From: Candidatus Aenigmarchaeota archaeon CG_4_9_14_3_um_filter_37_18
GTDB lineage: Archaea > Aenigmatarchaeota > Aenigmatarchaeia > CG10238-14
Length of the DNA stretch: 53,367 nucleotides
Reading direction: 5' to 3'
Assembly: GCA_002789635.1 (NCBI GenBank)
Contig: PFTQ01000044.1
Span: forward strand, 837 to 54,203
Part shown: positions 29,142 to 37,610 of the stretch, piece by piece
How positions within the stretch are numbered: position 1 is the stretch's first letter
How the letters are laid out: each line of letters opens with the position of its first letter
Position numbers and translations under genes: made by a program
Notes under the pieces: generated by a model
The model's database searches: none
What the model saw: only the letters and a program-made list of their open reading frames with translations
Told to the model about the DNA's origin: nothing

Positions 29142-31389
29142 GTTTTTCTTTTAATTTTCCCTTAAACCAAATATCCCAATTTTTGTAGATTTCTTTTGAG
29201 TCCAAGCTCCCTAACTCCTGCCTGACATCATCTGAAATTTGGTGGAACATGTCATTCGCATCGATAACCCATTCCGCTTCTAGTATCTCTCTCCTGTTTA
29301 ATTTGTTTGAATACTCAACCATTTTTTCCTTTATTTTTCCCCTCAGCAATATGTTGTCCCAGACCGCATCCCAGTTCCCATGCCACTCCTTGACTCGCTT
29401 CGCAATCTCGTTAATAATATGTGATTCCCCGTTGATTAAAGTGCTAGTCGGCTTTAATTTATCTTCCTTAGCAGAGTATTCCATCAGGTTGACAAACCCA
29501 TTCTCATCCATAGGATCGTTCTTCCAATGCTTCCTTATTTCAGTAACTTCAACAACCCTCCTGTTCCTGTGAAGCCCATCAGCGCTCCTGATCATCCCAC
29601 AAATCGTGATTATGTCTGTGGCTTTAAAGCTTGTTGTCGGGACTCCTAGGTCATTCACAACCCTGTCAAACACTCCGTAAGCTGACTCGCCGTGTATTGT
29701 TCCTGCAACTACATGGGCCAAAGCACCGATCCTCATAGCCTCCCAAAGGGCTTTAGCCTCGTGGCTTCTGACCTCGCCTATTATTAAGCAGGAATCCCCC
29801 AGACGCAGAGCCGTTCTTAAGGCTTCATCTGCAGGCAGCTCAGATTCCACTCTTGTGATGACTGACCTTGACTTCATCCTCTCAATATTATAGCCTAGAT
29901 TTCTCATGCTTACAATTGGGAGCTCAAGCGTATCTTCAACCGAAACTATCCTAAACTTCCTCATTATCTCAACCATTGTTGCACCCAATAGGCTGCTTTT
30001 GCCGCTTGACCTTCCGCCTGCAAACAAGAGCGAGCGGGAGCCTTGAATAAGGAAATTCATCAGCCCAGAATACAAAGGATCAAACATCTTTTCATTTATG
30101 AATAAAGGGTATGTCCATGGCTTATCCCTGTGCCTCCTTAATGCATATCCTATACCTTCAGGGCTTAGTGTTCTTGTTATTGCTGCAACCCTAGCCCTCC
30201 CGCCAGGAACCATAAGCTCTGTGTCAAGGACAGGATTGGCTTCATCCAGCGGCCTGCCTGACAGCATCCTAAATCTCGTCGCCCAGCTTTCAGCATCTTC
30301 TTTAGTTGGGATAAGGTTTGTCTCGCACTCTTCAAAGTCGCTATGACCGACAAAAATAGGGGCAATGCCTATTGGCGAGTTGATGTAGATGTCCTGTAAT
30401 TTAGAGTCTGCCAACAAAACTTCAAGAATGCCGAAACCAGCAGTATACCTTGCAAGTATGTTTGTCATTTCATTTAATTCTGCCGAAGAAAGATGAACCC
30501 CCCTCTCATCTGCTATTTTAAGGATTGTGTCTTTTCCCATGTTCATGAAAACTTCCCTTGCCCTTTCTGGTTGGACAAATTCTGTTTCTGTCGGCTTGTG
30601 CTCTGCAAGGTATCTTCTTGCTGTATCAAGGATAAAATATTGGCTTTCTGAGAGCCTAAATTCTGGCGGTGTTATGTAGTAGAATGGCCTTGTTTTGCCT
30701 GGCACTTTGAAAATTTCAACAATGATTTTGGTTGGCAGCTCATACCTATCGAGCATCCTTGCCCCCTTTGGTGGGATAGAAACGTATCTTGTCAGCATAA
30801 AAGTGGGCCTTATCAGGGGCGTGAAGATTTTTCTATATATTGAGCGGTCTCCTAGCCTATAGCCATGAATCTTATCCTTGACAGCCTGTATAAGCATGGT
30901 TGACTCCAATTTTTTGTTGATTTCTTCAAGAAGCCTTATGTAATCTTCGGCTGCTTTTTTAACATCTCCCCTGCTTTTCAATGCCCTTGACCTATGCTTC
31001 CTAATAAATCTTTTGATCTGAACATAAGCAGCAATAGGATCTCTCCTTAACATTTCCTTGAGGACAAGATTCAATTCATTCGATATATTTGGTATGAAGT
31101 GCTTGATCTCAGCAATAAAGGGGCTCTCTAGAATTCTGTCTTCGTTCAAAAACTTGTCATACAACAGAGCTATTTCTACTAAAAGCCTTGTTTGGTCGTA
31201 ATCATATTCATGCTCCCTGCTTTCTGTTAAAATAATCCTTTCTACTTTTTTAACTTCCCTGATCTTATCGATGGTTGTAGCCATGCATACATCAAAATCC
31301 TCGACTGAGGAGCCAAAAACACAGCCTTTGCAGTTGACTTTTATTATTCCTTCTATAACTTCATAGTCGCAGACCAAAATTCCCACCAA
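29131..31389 (-). CDS. Type II/IV secretion ATPase (VirB11/GspE/TadA, ArlI-like)
   Basis: 752 aa, long for the family because of an N-terminal domain of about 250 residues with CKGCVFGSS and a basic helical part. The core has ERGVHLSSAELNEM, the Walker A motif FAGGRSSGKSSLLG (K464), IVSVEDTLELP (Asp box), LIIGEVRSHEAKALWEAMRI (Walker B) and HVVAGTIHGES (His box). It powers pilus, archaellum or secretion assembly. Start TTG 31389 or GTG 31386. It heads a minus-strand run: ATPase, platform, and then pilin-like genes to 20768. Confidence 0.9.
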   Translation of the reverse strand: MVGILVCDYEVIEGIIKVNCKGCVFGSSVEDFDVCMATTIDKIREVKKVERIILTESREHEYDYDQTRLLVEIALLYDKFLNEDRILESPFIAEIKHFIPNISNELNLVLKEMLRRDPIAAYVQIKRFIRKHRSRALKSRGDVKKAAEDYIRLLEEINKKLESTMLIQAVKDKIHGYRLGDRSIYRKIFTPLIRPTFMLTRYVSIPPKGARMLDRYELPTKIIVEIFKVPGKTRPFYYITPPEFRLSESQYFILDTARRYLAEHKPTETEFVQPERAREVFMNMGKDTILKIADERGVHLSSAELNEMTNILARYTAGFGILEVLLADSKLQDIYINSPIGIAPIFVGHSDFEECETNLIPTKEDAESWATRFRMLSGRPLDEANPVLDTELMVPGGRARVAAITRTLSPEGIGYALRRHRDKPWTYPLFINEKMFDPLYSGLMNFLIQGSRSLLFAGGRSSGKSSLLGATMVEIMRKFRIVSVEDTLELPIVSMRNLGYNIERMKSRSVITRVESELPADEALRTALRLGDSCLIIGEVRSHEAKALWEAMRIGALAHVVAGTIHGESAYGVFDRVVNDLGVPTTSFKATDIITICGMIRSADGLHRNRRVVEVTEIRKHWKNDPMDENGFVNLMEYSAKEDKLKPTSTLINGESHIINEIAKRVKEWHGNWDAVWDNILLRGKIKEKMVEYSNKLNRREILEAEWVIDANDMFHQISDDVRQELGSLDSKEIYKNWDIWFKGKLKEKLGV

Positions 31390-31436
31390 TAACTAAATTA
31401 TATTTGTTCAATTTTACAATAATTATTATTGATTTC
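31390..31436. promoter_or_regulatory. Divergent promoter of the secretion-type locus
   Basis: This AT-rich gap of 47 bases lies between the ATPase start and the first plus-strand gene. aaattatatt (31395-31404) can serve the plus strand with a 10-15 base leader. ttgtaaaatt on the minus strand (about 31411-31420) is about 27 bases from the ATPase start. Both arms of the locus are probably controlled here. Confidence 0.4.
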
Positions 31437-31835
31437 ATGGTATTTGAAAGAAAACCACAAACTCAGTTCAATCAGGTGAACACCGAAGTAGTAAGGATTA
31501 CAAATGATAACACAAGAAGGATTAGAATCCTTGAACAAAGCTTAGATTCAGCGAGAACCAGAATAAGCTCCCTTGAAGAAAGAATGATAGATGAAATGGG
31601 CGACATCAAAAAATGGATGGATCAATTGTCTTTAGATATAAAGGAAATTTCAAAAGAATTAAAGGAGATAAGGAGCGAGTTGCTGAGGGTGAATAAGGAT
31701 CTTGAAAAAACAGCCAGAAAAACAGAGGTCAAGGAGCTTGAAAGCCTGTTAGACCTGTATGATCCGATAAAATCACATTTTATAACAAGGGGAGAAGTGA
31801 TGAGGATTTTAGAAAGAGAATTGAATAAAGTTTAA
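31437..31835 (+). CDS. Cytoplasmic coiled-coil protein, 132 aa
   Basis: The start at 31437 (MVFERKPQTQFNQVNTEVVR) is used; a frame 11 codons longer begins in the promoter. Residues 15-115 are a nearly continuous coiled coil (ILEQSLDSARTRISSLEERM, LDIKEISKELKEIRSELLRV), ending in a small helical domain (FITRGEVMRILEREL). The overall design recalls the archaellum accessory proteins ArlC/D, which form a ring beneath the motor, but I see no specific match. First plus-strand gene opposite the ATPase. Confidence 0.65.
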   Translation: MVFERKPQTQFNQVNTEVVRITNDNTRRIRILEQSLDSARTRISSLEERMIDEMGDIKKWMDQLSLDIKEISKELKEIRSELLRVNKDLEKTARKTEVKELESLLDLYDPIKSHFITRGEVMRILERELNKV

Positions 31836-31889
31836 TACTCAGAAAAGAAAATTTAAATTATGAAATCAATTATTATTAAGGTGTAAAAA

Positions 31890-32591
31890 TTGATAAAATT
31901 TCTTTCATCAAATAAAAAACAGCCAGAAAAAGCCCCTAGTTTAGGAAGAGGTTCGATACCATCAGAAAAGATAAAAACCCTAAGCGGGAGGGGATTTTCA
32001 GAGCCAGAAATTATTGATGTCCTTAGAAAAGAAGGCTATAGCTCTGAAGAAATAGATGCTGGACTGACGCAGGCGTTGAAATTAGGCGTGACAGGGGGAG
32101 ATCAAAGCTTTGTTTCAAAGCCGCCAACTCTTCAAGAGCTTCAGATGCAGCAGGATCAATTTACTCAAGGGCAAAATGAAATGACTAACATGATGCAGGA
32201 GACCCAATTTGCTCCGCAGATACCAGAGCCTTCAATGCAATTTCAGCAGAATTATTATCAAGATGATTACAACACAGAAGAGCTTGTTGAATCAATAGTC
32301 CAGGAAAGGATGGGTGAATTGGATACTAAACTGAACGAGTTCAGGGCTAAATACAATAATATGGAAAGGAAAATGATGGACCTTCACAATCAATTGTCAG
32401 TTGTTTCTAAAGGCAGGAACGAGGCTGAAAATACCATCCTAAATAAAATAGATTCTTTTGGATCTACGCTTGGCGAGATGAATGCGAGGCTTTCCAGCCT
32501 TGAGAAAGCATTCAAGGAAGCACTGCCAGCATTAATAGAGAGTGTACGCTCATTAACTGACCTTGTCGCAAGATTTAAAAGAGAAACTTAA
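31890..32591 (+). CDS. Cytoplasmic protein with UBA-like head and coiled-coil tail, 233 aa
   Basis: The start is TTG 31890 with AAGGTG six bases upstream. After a Lys-rich leader comes a helical triplet typical of UBA-like domains (IKTLSGRGFSEPEIIDVLRK, YSSEEIDAGLTQAL). A Gln/Met-rich linker follows, and then a coiled coil (MGELDTKLNEFRAKYNNMER, LGEMNARLSSLEKAFKEALP). The paired-domain layout suggests a scaffold linking the motor to other components. It lies between the first coiled-coil gene and the triplicated membrane genes. Confidence 0.65.
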   Translation: MIKFLSSNKKQPEKAPSLGRGSIPSEKIKTLSGRGFSEPEIIDVLRKEGYSSEEIDAGLTQALKLGVTGGDQSFVSKPPTLQELQMQQDQFTQGQNEMTNMMQETQFAPQIPEPSMQFQQNYYQDDYNTEELVESIVQERMGELDTKLNEFRAKYNNMERKMMDLHNQLSVVSKGRNEAENTILNKIDSFGSTLGEMNARLSSLEKAFKEALPALIESVRSLTDLVARFKRET

Positions 32592-32628
32592 ACCAAGTTA
32601 TTTATTGTCACTTTCTTAATTATTTTTC

Positions 32629-33165
32629 ATGGTCAATCCTTTTCAGATAGTTGCAGAGAGGCTTAGAGATTTAGGGTTCTTTGATTTCTTTATACCTTGG
32701 GTGATGACGTCGGCCCTTTTATATGCGCTTCTTAGAAAATCTAAAATATTCGGCGACGATGCAATAGTAATAAATTCTGTGCTGTCGATATCTGTGTCTT
32801 TTTTTACATGGGGTTTTATAGTGCTTGCTGGCGGGGGCGGCATAGGGGCTGCTTTATCTAAATTTGTCACAGAAATAGTTCTTATTGGGATAGGATTTTT
32901 ATTCATAGTCCTGATTGCCGGCATATTTATTCCAGATTTAAAGGATTTCTTAAGCACTCTCCCGAATAAAGGTGCGACATTCTTGATAATAGCTCTTGTG
33001 ATAGGAGTGACTCTGATGATTGGAAGTGGTTTATTCAATTTGGGCTCCGCGATATATAATCTTCTTAGTGCATTTGGGAAAGTTCCTGGAGGGGATGCGG
33101 GATTGTTGATTGTGGCTATTCTTATTTTAGTTCTTTTACTCATAATTATATCGATAGTAAGGTGA
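32629..33165 (+). CDS. Tandem paralog 1, polytopic membrane protein, 178 aa
   Basis: First of three adjacent related proteins. All start with an amphipathic 'aeRLrdLGffdFFiPW' segment and share FxxPxxxTxAxxYxLLRKSKxF (here FIPWVMTSALLYALLRKSKI). After it come two helices, a loop and two further helices (FLIIALVIGVTLMIGSGLF, LIVAILILVLLLIIISIV). Family unknown. As part of the plus-strand operon it could form the outer ring, gate or anchor of the pilus-like machine. Confidence 0.65.
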   Translation: MVNPFQIVAERLRDLGFFDFFIPWVMTSALLYALLRKSKIFGDDAIVINSVLSISVSFFTWGFIVLAGGGGIGAALSKFVTEIVLIGIGFLFIVLIAGIFIPDLKDFLSTLPNKGATFLIIALVIGVTLMIGSGLFNLGSAIYNLLSAFGKVPGGDAGLLIVAILILVLLLIIISIVR

Positions 33166-33169
33166 TTGG

Positions 33170-33799
33170 TTGGCTGATGATATATTTACAATAGCAATAA
33201 AAAAACTGCAGGAGATGGGTGCATTCAACTTCCTGTTTCCATTCATGCTTACTACTGCTATCTTCTATGGGCTGCTTAGAAAATCAAAAGTATTCACTGC
33301 AAAAAAAGATCTGTTCGACGCGAACCTGAAAAAAATAGGGGAGATAGAAGTATCAGAATCTGTAAATGCCGTCGTTGCTTTGATTGCTGGGTTCATGGTC
33401 TGGGCCTATCCTATACTTTCTGGCGTGAATATAGAGCAGCAGCTGTCTACATTCTTTCTTCATGGATTGATTGTTACATTGGTTTTGCTTGTGGTTATGA
33501 TGATAATGAGCATGTTTATGCCACCTGACTTACCAACAGAATTACAAAAACAGTTTTTGAAAGGAGGAACAGTAGGAGTGGTCTTAGTTGCTGTGGTTGT
33601 AATAGGAGTTATAATCTTTTTGACAAGCGGATTGATCAACCTGATAGCCGGACCTATATTTGCGAGTATAGATTTAGGCAATGACACTGTGATGACAATA
33701 GTTGTGTTAGGTTTATTAATATTGCCGATAATATTTATATTCAGGGGAAGTGGTACAATAACCACTGACGAAAAGGAAAATAATAAAGGTGGTAAATAA
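33170..33799 (+). CDS. Tandem paralog 2, polytopic membrane protein, 209 aa
   Basis: Start TTG 33170 (MADDIFTIAIKKLQEMGAFN) four bases after the previous stop. FPFMLTTAIFYGLLRKSKVF carries the shared motif. It is longer than paralog 1 because of an insert after the motif (TAKKDLFDANLKKIGEIEVS). Four or five helices follow, and the Lys-rich tail (TTDEKENNKGGK) is cytoplasmic. Confidence 0.65.
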   Translation: MADDIFTIAIKKLQEMGAFNFLFPFMLTTAIFYGLLRKSKVFTAKKDLFDANLKKIGEIEVSESVNAVVALIAGFMVWAYPILSGVNIEQQLSTFFLHGLIVTLVLLVVMMIMSMFMPPDLPTELQKQFLKGGTVGVVLVAVVVIGVIIFLTSGLINLIAGPIFASIDLGNDTVMTIVVLGLLILPIIFIFRGSGTITTDEKENNKGGK

Positions 33800-34393
33800 A
33801 TGTCTTTGTTCAGCGGCGTTGTAGATTCACTTTTTAAATACGGAGTTTATGAATTCTATTTGCCTTTTCTGCTGACATTTGCTATATTCTATGCATTAAT
33901 AAGAAGAACCAGGGTTTTCGGTGGAGATAAAGTTGCAAACAATATTAGTACTTTAGTATCATTAGTCGCCGCGCTTTATGTGATGGCTTTCAGCCCGTTT
34001 GCAGGCTCTATCAGCACGTTCTTTGCAACATTTTTTGCAGGGACTTCTGTTGTTTTAGTAGTTATACTATCACTGCTCATGATAACAATGATGTTGTTCG
34101 GGCCATTCTGGACTAAATTTGGGGATATGGAATGGTGGGGGAAACATCTGTGGGTATTTGTTATTATTGGGCTATTAATTACATTATCTTTATTTGTTGC
34201 CAGTGGGGGAGGAAAATTATTTGGCCTGATTATACCCCCAAATTTTGGAATACCTGGCTTAAATGGAGAAGATGTTGCAATAATAATACTACTATTGTTG
34301 ACTGTCGGAATAGTATTCCTGGTGCAGGGAACAAGCAGTGAAGAGGAAAAAGACCCAGAATTCACGATCCAAAAACGCAAGAAAGATTCATAG
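33800..34393 (+). CDS. Tandem paralog 3, polytopic membrane protein, 197 aa
   Basis: Starts directly after the paralog 2 stop. LPFLLTFAIFYALIRRTRVF is the shared motif; KYGVYEFYLPF precedes it. Helices STFFATFFAGTSVVLVVIL and LWVFVIIGLLITLSLFVAS, a Gly/Pro-rich exterior loop and a final helix follow, with a charged tail (SSEEEKDPEFTIQKRKKDS). Last gene of the plus-strand arm, and a T-rich terminator-like tract follows. Confidence 0.65.
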   Translation: MSLFSGVVDSLFKYGVYEFYLPFLLTFAIFYALIRRTRVFGGDKVANNISTLVSLVAALYVMAFSPFAGSISTFFATFFAGTSVVLVVILSLLMITMMLFGPFWTKFGDMEWWGKHLWVFVIIGLLITLSLFVASGGGKLFGLIIPPNFGIPGLNGEDVAIIILLLLTVGIVFLVQGTSSEEEKDPEFTIQKRKKDS

Positions 34394-34420
34394 AACTAAT
34401 TTCCATGTTAATTGACCATT

Positions 34421-34445
34421 CTTCTTTTGTTTTTTCTAAATTTTT
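34421..34445 (+). terminator. T-rich terminator-like tract
   Basis: Runs of T (cttcttttgttttttctaaa and ttttt) begin 28 bases after the last gene of the plus-strand arm, as in intrinsic archaeal termination. The rest of the 243-base gap to 34636 has no gene that I can see. Confidence 0.4.
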
Positions 34446-34636
34446 CCCAGCATTAAAAAGAAATTATTTTCAAAAGTTTAAAAAAATCCTTTTTTTCACG
34501 TCACTAAAATCAGGGACCATCAACAAAAGCGGTTTTTTCTGTGAGTATATTGTTCTAGCAATATAACTTATTATCGATTTTTATTTTCATTGTCTTATTG
34601 TTTATCATAAGAATACCTAAACAATTACCTAACTCG

Positions 34637-34879
34637 TCAATCTTTCAAAACTTTCAAATCTTCTCCTGCCTCAAACAATCCCCAGTCGAAGGAAATAGCT
34701 TCCCATGCCCTGATATAATCCCCTTGATCTAGAAAATGCTCTGTGTCAATGATGTATGCCTGTATATTCTTCAGGAGTTCTTCACCTTTCTTGTCAGCTG
34801 GCTTGACATTTTCCATTTTTTTCTTAAGCTTATTCAGCCATTTTTCTATCAGTTCTTTTGGTATTTTATCTTTAACCAT
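34637..34879 (-). CDS. DUF357 family protein, 80 aa
   Basis: A short all-helical archaeal protein: LIEKWLNKLKKKMENVKP, then KGEELLKNIQAYIIDTEHFL, DQGDYIRAWEAISFDWGLFE and AGEDLKVL match the DUF357 pattern (paired helices with a 'D..hFL..GDy..A.E...w..g..dA' segment). Its role is unknown. It starts directly after the dphB stop and is co-transcribed with dphB. Confidence 0.8.
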   Translation of the reverse strand: MVKDKIPKELIEKWLNKLKKKMENVKPADKKGEELLKNIQAYIIDTEHFLDQGDYIRAWEAISFDWGLFEAGEDLKVLKD

Positions 34880-35629
34880 TCAATCAGCTCTATGATACTC
34901 GAGATATTCTTTTTCTGTAAAGTGTAATTTTCCTAGAATTATTAACACGAAAGGCGGGTTTCCAAAATCCTTATCAATTAAATTTTTAATTTTCCCATAA
35001 GCTATGAGAGGTTCTTCGCTTCCAGCTCTGCCGAAAATAACTATTTCATCCTCTTGTGTGATGTCATCTGACTTTAAAAGAACTTCCATTCCTTCACTCG
35101 GAGTCATGTATTTTTCTTTTTCTGAGATCAGATCAAGCAGACATAAGGTATGTAAATCTCTTCCCTTGTTATCACGAATTATCTTAGAGACGCTCTTTGG
35201 AAATTGATTGTTCATTTTTTCAAGAAAAGGTATGGTCACAGTTGCGCCGAACTTGTACAGATGCAGCCCTGTCTCTCCTGCAGCCGAATAGATTGATGCG
35301 TTGTGAATAACCCGTGTTTTTATTCCTAGTTTTTTTGCTTCTATCAGCAATGCTGTGTGTGTGGTTGCAACTAATGGATCGCCAAAAATCAGGATGGAAA
35401 TTGTTTGATTTTTCGCTTCCTTCAGGATTTTTTCTAGGTTTTCTTCGAGATCTGGTCTTTTTAGCTGCATTATTTTTTTGCCTGTCATCTTTTCGAGGTT
35501 TTCGATCGACCCAAACCATTTGGATGTATATAATTCTATGTAAACTTTATCCGATTTTTTTAGAGTTTCTAAACCTTCCAATGTTAACCCTTTCTCATCT
35601 GAGAGGCCTAGACCCATTAGATTCAGCAT
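34880..35629 (-). CDS. dphB: Diphthine synthase
   Basis: SAM-dependent trimethylation step of diphthamide formation on the His of elongation factor 2. MLNLMGLGLSDEKGLTLEGL at the start is diagnostic. ILIFGDPLVATTHTALLIEA and VIHNASIYSAAGETGLHLY follow, then FGRAGSEEPLIAYG. The start at 35629 (MLNLMGLGL) is used; an upstream frame adds 99 unrelated residues. Dph2 is in the same window (52400-53281), so two of the diphthamide genes are visible. Confidence 0.94.
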   Translation of the reverse strand: MLNLMGLGLSDEKGLTLEGLETLKKSDKVYIELYTSKWFGSIENLEKMTGKKIMQLKRPDLEENLEKILKEAKNQTISILIFGDPLVATTHTALLIEAKKLGIKTRVIHNASIYSAAGETGLHLYKFGATVTIPFLEKMNNQFPKSVSKIIRDNKGRDLHTLCLLDLISEKEKYMTPSEGMEVLLKSDDITQEDEIVIFGRAGSEEPLIAYGKIKNLIDKDFGNPPFVLIILGKLHFTEKEYLEYHRAD

Positions 35630-35672
35630 ATAAAATCTATTTATTAACGAGATATTAAATTTAAATAGGGTT

Positions 35673-35945
35673 TTGAGTGTGGGAAAAGCTATAAAAATTA
35701 TAATATCAATTGTTTGGGATTTTCTAGATATCGCAAAACTTATTCCATTCGCTGGTACAATTATAGAAATTTTTGGTAGTATATTAGCATTTATATTATG
35801 GGGTAAAGCAGGATTATGGTATTTTGTAATAGAACTTCTACCGGATTTAATTGGGATTTTTTTCCCGCCGATGTATGTTATAGGTCGCCTCTCTGCGTTC
35901 GTCCCAACAATGACATTAATAGGCATTTTTTCAAAAAGTTATTAA
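35673..35945 (+). CDS. Small membrane protein, 90 aa
   Basis: Three hydrophobic stretches (IIISIVWDFLDIAKLIPF, IIEIFGSILAFILWGKAGL and VIELLPDLIGIFFPPMYVI). Start TTG 35673 or GTG 35679. Unrecognised. It precedes another small membrane gene on the same strand by 18 bases. Confidence 0.6.
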   Translation: MSVGKAIKIIISIVWDFLDIAKLIPFAGTIIEIFGSILAFILWGKAGLWYFVIELLPDLIGIFFPPMYVIGRLSAFVPTMTLIGIFSKSY

Positions 35946-35963
35946 ATCTAAGAGTGAATTATC

Positions 35964-36242
35964 ATGGACTATCTAGTTAAAGCTCTTGTTGGAATTGTAT
36001 TTCTAGCAGTTGCATTCTCCCCGTCAATCATTCCTAGCTCAAGTGCTGTTTCAATCCCAGTCTGGTTGAGGGTTATAGCTGGGTTGCTTGGCTTAAGATT
36101 CCTTTTCGGGAAACTCATCGGCATTATATCAATAATTTTAGGCATAGGGGCGTTTTTTTCATTATTAATTCCGTTTTTAGGGTTTATCGGGGTTCCTTTA
36201 GGTGTTGCCCTGATTTTATTGGGAATATTCATGCTGATATAA
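35964..36242 (+). CDS. Small membrane protein, 92 aa
   Basis: MDYLVKALVGIVFLAVAFSP starts a three- or four-helix hydrophobic protein (IIGIISIILGIGAFF-like segment, PFLGFIGVPLGVALILLGIF). The Gly-rich repetitive helices suggest tight packing. Unrecognised. Probably co-transcribed with the gene before and possibly with the tRNA methyltransferase after. Confidence 0.6.
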   Translation: MDYLVKALVGIVFLAVAFSPSIIPSSSAVSIPVWLRVIAGLLGLRFLFGKLIGIISIILGIGAFFSLLIPFLGFIGVPLGVALILLGIFMLI

Positions 36243-36273
36243 ACTATATAACTTTCGTCTTGTTTTATAATTT

Positions 36274-37068
36274 ATGAAATTATCATCATACGACATCCTC
36301 GGCTCAAAAGAAAAATCAATAGCAATAATTGAAGAAACAGAAAACCCGAAAGAAATAGGCGAAAAAATAATGAAAGAGCATAAGAACATAAAATCAGTCC
36401 TGATGAAGCTCTCAGAAAGAAAAGGAGTCGAAAGAAAAAGAGAGTATAAATTCATCCTAGGCGATCCGGATACAGAAGTAATTCATAAAGAGAGCTACTG
36501 CAGATTTAGGCTGGATCCACAAAAACTCTACTTCTCAGGAAGGGAAGGAACAGAAAGATTAAGAATAGCGGAAATGGTCCATCCAAAAGAAACCGTTCTA
36601 GTCATGTTTTCAGGGGTAGGTCCTTTCTCAATTCTAATAGCAAAAAAACAGAGAGAAGTCGATAAAATACCATCCATTGAAATTAATCCAGAAGCTGTAG
36701 AATACATGAAAGATAATAAAAAAATAAACAAAGTCCAAGATAAAGTCATCCCGATTCTAGGCGATGTCAAAGAAAAATGCCAAGAATGGTTTGGAAAATG
36801 CGATCGTATAGTTATGCCATTGCCGCATGATGCCACATCATATCTAGAATTAGCCTATAAATGCCTAAAGCCAAGGGGTGGGATAATTCACCTCTATATT
36901 ATAGAAAAAGAAAATGAAGCCGAAAAGGCTGTCGAAGAATTAATGGAAGACTTCCAAGAAAAAATAAAAAGAAAATTAACCTACAAGACAAGAAAAGTCC
37001 TGCCTTACTCTCCAAGAACATACAAGTATTGTGTTGATATTCATATCAGTGAAGGTAAATTAAATTGA
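36274..37068 (+). CDS. tRNA G37 N1-methyltransferase (Trm5/Taw2 family)
   Basis: A 264-aa class I SAM enzyme of the Met-10+ family: YKFILGDPDTEVIHKESYCR, FRLDPQKLYFSGREGTERLR, VLVMFSGVGPFSILIAKKQ (motif I) and DRIVMPLPHDATSYLELAY. Trm5 makes m1G37; its paralog Taw2 adds the acp chain in wyosine synthesis. The N-terminal extension is short, as in archaeal Trm5b or Taw2. The NPPY-type motif is VMPLPHDA here, which fits Trm5. Taw1 at 5063-5986 acts next in the same pathway. Confidence 0.85.
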   Translation: MKLSSYDILGSKEKSIAIIEETENPKEIGEKIMKEHKNIKSVLMKLSERKGVERKREYKFILGDPDTEVIHKESYCRFRLDPQKLYFSGREGTERLRIAEMVHPKETVLVMFSGVGPFSILIAKKQREVDKIPSIEINPEAVEYMKDNKKINKVQDKVIPILGDVKEKCQEWFGKCDRIVMPLPHDATSYLELAYKCLKPRGGIIHLYIIEKENEAEKAVEELMEDFQEKIKRKLTYKTRKVLPYSPRTYKYCVDIHISEGKLN

Positions 37069-37568
37069 AATAAATCCAACAGCCAAGTCACAGAATAATA
37101 ACCAGAATAGGAAAGGATCAAATTATAAGCTATCTTTGATAAAAGAACCGCAATAAAAAACCTTTTGAGATCAAACCGTATAATACCACAAAATACTGCA
37201 ATCACACCCCCACCCAAAGGTATAAAATTGGCGATAACTATCCACCAAATGGCTTTATATTTATCAAAATTCCTCCTAGTCCTTTCTAGATATTTGCCAT
37301 ATTTTCTTTCTATAACATCCTTGAACCCGCGACCCAAAATATAAGCGAAAACTGATCCAATAGCCCCGCCAAAACCAGAAATAACCCCAAGCAAAAATGG
37401 GTTAAGTATCTTGCCAAAACTGAACACAAAAAATGATGTAGGCAAAGGGAACAATGAGATAGTCGCAGTTTCCAAGAAGTTGAACAAAAACATCCCTAGA
37501 TACCCCCATCTATAGATAAATTCATAGCCTCCTGTTAAGATTGATATCAAAAATCCTGTTAAAACCAT
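37041..37568 (-). CDS. DedA / SNARE-associated (VTT domain) membrane protein
   Basis: A 175-aa protein: YRWGYLGMFLFNFLETATIS, then LFPLPTSFFVFSFGKILNPF, VISGFGGAIGSVFAYILGRG and FIPLGGGVIAVFCGIIRFDL are hallmarks of the VTT/DedA family, which moves phospholipids or supports membrane potential. Its 3' end overlaps that of the convergent tRNA methyltransferase by 28 bases. Confidence 0.82.
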   Translation of the reverse strand: MVLTGFLISILTGGYEFIYRWGYLGMFLFNFLETATISLFPLPTSFFVFSFGKILNPFLLGVISGFGGAIGSVFAYILGRGFKDVIERKYGKYLERTRRNFDKYKAIWWIVIANFIPLGGGVIAVFCGIIRFDLKRFFIAVLLSKIAYNLILSYSGYYSVTWLLDLFQFNLPSLI

Positions 37569-37610
37569 ATTATCTAGATAAAATTAGTCGGATTAATACT
37601 TAAATCACTG

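Noticed and set aside
32643..34380. Long minus-strand frames opposite the three paralogs (32643-33143, 33460-33765, 33976-34380)
   Set aside because: Antisense shadows of hydrophobic genes (Asn/Ile/Pro-rich), no start signals.
20768..34393. Canonical archaellum operon
   Set aside because: ATPase and platform are ArlI/ArlJ-like, but no archaellin, ArlF/G, ArlH or CheF-type gene is recognisable and the pilin-like and triplicated membrane genes do not fit.
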